From Stentor coeruleus (Eukaryota; Ciliophora; Heterotrichea; Heterotrichida; Stentoridae), in contig MPUH01001001.1 of the NCBI GenBank assembly GCA_001970955.1, forward strand, positions 1-26,515: a stretch of DNA of 26,515 nt. Direction: 5' to 3'. The position numbers were made by a program, and so were the translations under genes. This document shows, piece by piece, positions 26,055 through 26,515 of this stretch (positions within the stretch are counted from its first letter, which is position 1; every line of letters begins with the position of its first letter). The notes below the pieces were generated by a model. That model was not told the origin of the DNA. It did not search any database and worked only from the letters and a program-made list of their open reading frames with translations.

Positions 26055-26515
26055 CAGTGGGACTTGTCAAGTTAAACTCTCAAGTTGCACACTTTTGAGA
26101 AAATTAAGAAAAAACCTTAAATTTTCCAATATCTTAAACCTGAAATCATCTGCACCTTTACCTTTGTACATGCATATCATTTTGGGCGAGTTGTCTAATT
26201 TAATATAACCTTCAAAGTTGTACATTAAAATAAAATGGAGGGAAAACGTAAGATTGTTGAGTTAACCCTTGCGGCAAAAGTTGAGGTACTTAATCAAGTT
26301 GATAAAGGATACTCTTGCAGGAAGATTGCTGAAAGTTTGGCATATGTGCTTCAACAGTTTCAAATATCAAGAAAAACAAATCTTCAATACTATTCCAGTA
26401 TTCTCAGTCAGATGATCTAGATCGTCAAAGAAAGTTGCGCAACAGCACCTATAAAGAAATTAATAATACGACTTTTATCTTTTTTTCTGCAGCTCGCACA
26501 AAAAAAATTCAAATT
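26055..26515 (+). mobile_element. left end of a pogo/Tigger-like DNA transposon, continuing past the window
   Basis: The candidate terminal sequence starts CAGTGGGACTTGTCAAGTTA at 26055 and is preceded by TA at 26053-26054. Pogo/Tigger elements typically insert at TA and have ends starting CAGT. About 180 bp further on, a transposase-like gene starts. Just inside the end there are inverted pieces, such as ACTTG/CAAGT (26062-26072) and CTCAA/TTGAG (26079-26099), which may be binding sites. The right end is outside the window, so the element's length and its second TIR and TA cannot be seen. Confidence 0.65.
26235..26515 (+). pseudogene. pogo/CENP-B-type transposase, N-terminal part, one-base frameshift
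   Basis: The frame from ATG 26235 reads MEGKRKIVELTLAAKVEVLN then QVDKGYSCRKIAESL, which is the CENP-B/Psq-type helix-turn-helix of pogo-family transposases. After 26339 the match continues only in another frame from 26342: ICASTVSNIKKNKSSIL completes the recognition helix. RKLRNSTYKEINNTTFIFFS and AARTKKIQI then match the start of the second (Tc5/CENP-B-type) DNA-binding domain. One missing base near 26338-26341 explains the shift. The second frame stays open to the window end. The catalytic DDE part would lie beyond. It may be a dead copy, a sequencing error in a live gene, or a host gene derived from a transposase. Confidence 0.78.

Noticed and set aside
227..26515. Non-standard genetic code (TGA as Trp or all stops reassigned, as in Blepharisma or Condylostoma)
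   Set aside because: The well-matched genes (RBX1, DRC2, Kish, DNAJC21, K channel) use TGG for Trp and contain no in-frame stops once 15-nt introns are removed. Only the isolated relic near 23 kb would call for reassignment.

Overview
The window is AT-rich eukaryotic nuclear DNA that looks like macronuclear DNA of a heterotrich ciliate, most likely Stentor. Four reasons support this. (1) Four introns are needed to join good protein matches, and each is exactly 15 nt, with GTA at the 5' end, TAG at the 3' end and A at position 10. (2) The genes read with the standard code: 9 end in TAA, 6 in TAG and 1 in TGA, and Trp is TGG. This argues against Blepharisma and Condylostoma codes. (3) Gene packing is very tight, with 15 to 70 bp between several neighbours. 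(4) Coiled-coil, ciliary and MORN proteins are abundant. The species name is an inference.

Layout. 227-1705 (-) encodes a trichohyalin/plectin-homology coiled-coil protein of probable axonemal role. 2520-7396 (+) is a run of four genes: a small two-span membrane protein, the nexin-dynein regulatory complex subunit DRC2/CCDC65, a DENN-domain protein, and RBX1, the RING subunit of cullin ligases. 8370-11925 (-) holds a short coiled-coil protein, an IQ plus MORN protein with an acylated N terminus, and a KH-domain RNA-binding protein. 12660-14813 (+) is a coiled-coil protein with a regular ladder of CxxC motifs. 15525-19823 (-) holds a six-span K+ channel with a cyclic-nucleotide-binding-like domain, preceded 25 bp upstream by a long coiled-coil protein. 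20365-22071 (+) holds a tetraspanin-like protein and a small two-span protein. 22087-22893 (-) is an unrecognised protein. 22981-23478 is a stop-interrupted coding relic. 24043-25744 (-) holds Kish/TMEM167, whose intron directly follows the ATG, and DNAJC21, split by one homopolymer base. From 26055 the left end of a pogo/Tigger-like transposon begins and runs off the window.

The genes do not form a single pathway. They are a housekeeping mix: cilium (TPH protein, DRC2), membrane traffic (DENN, Kish), ubiquitin ligation (RBX1), ribosome biogenesis (DNAJC21), RNA binding (KH) and excitability (K channel). The assembly has four single-N joins (6229, 6372, 11657, 15786), each flanked by an unmerged duplicate of the contig ends. 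Collapsing them restores three full reading frames. The most unusual items are the 17-residue CxxC ladder, the pogo-like element with a possible older relic at about 7412-7650, the stop-interrupted relic near 23 kb, and the 1-codon first exon of Kish.
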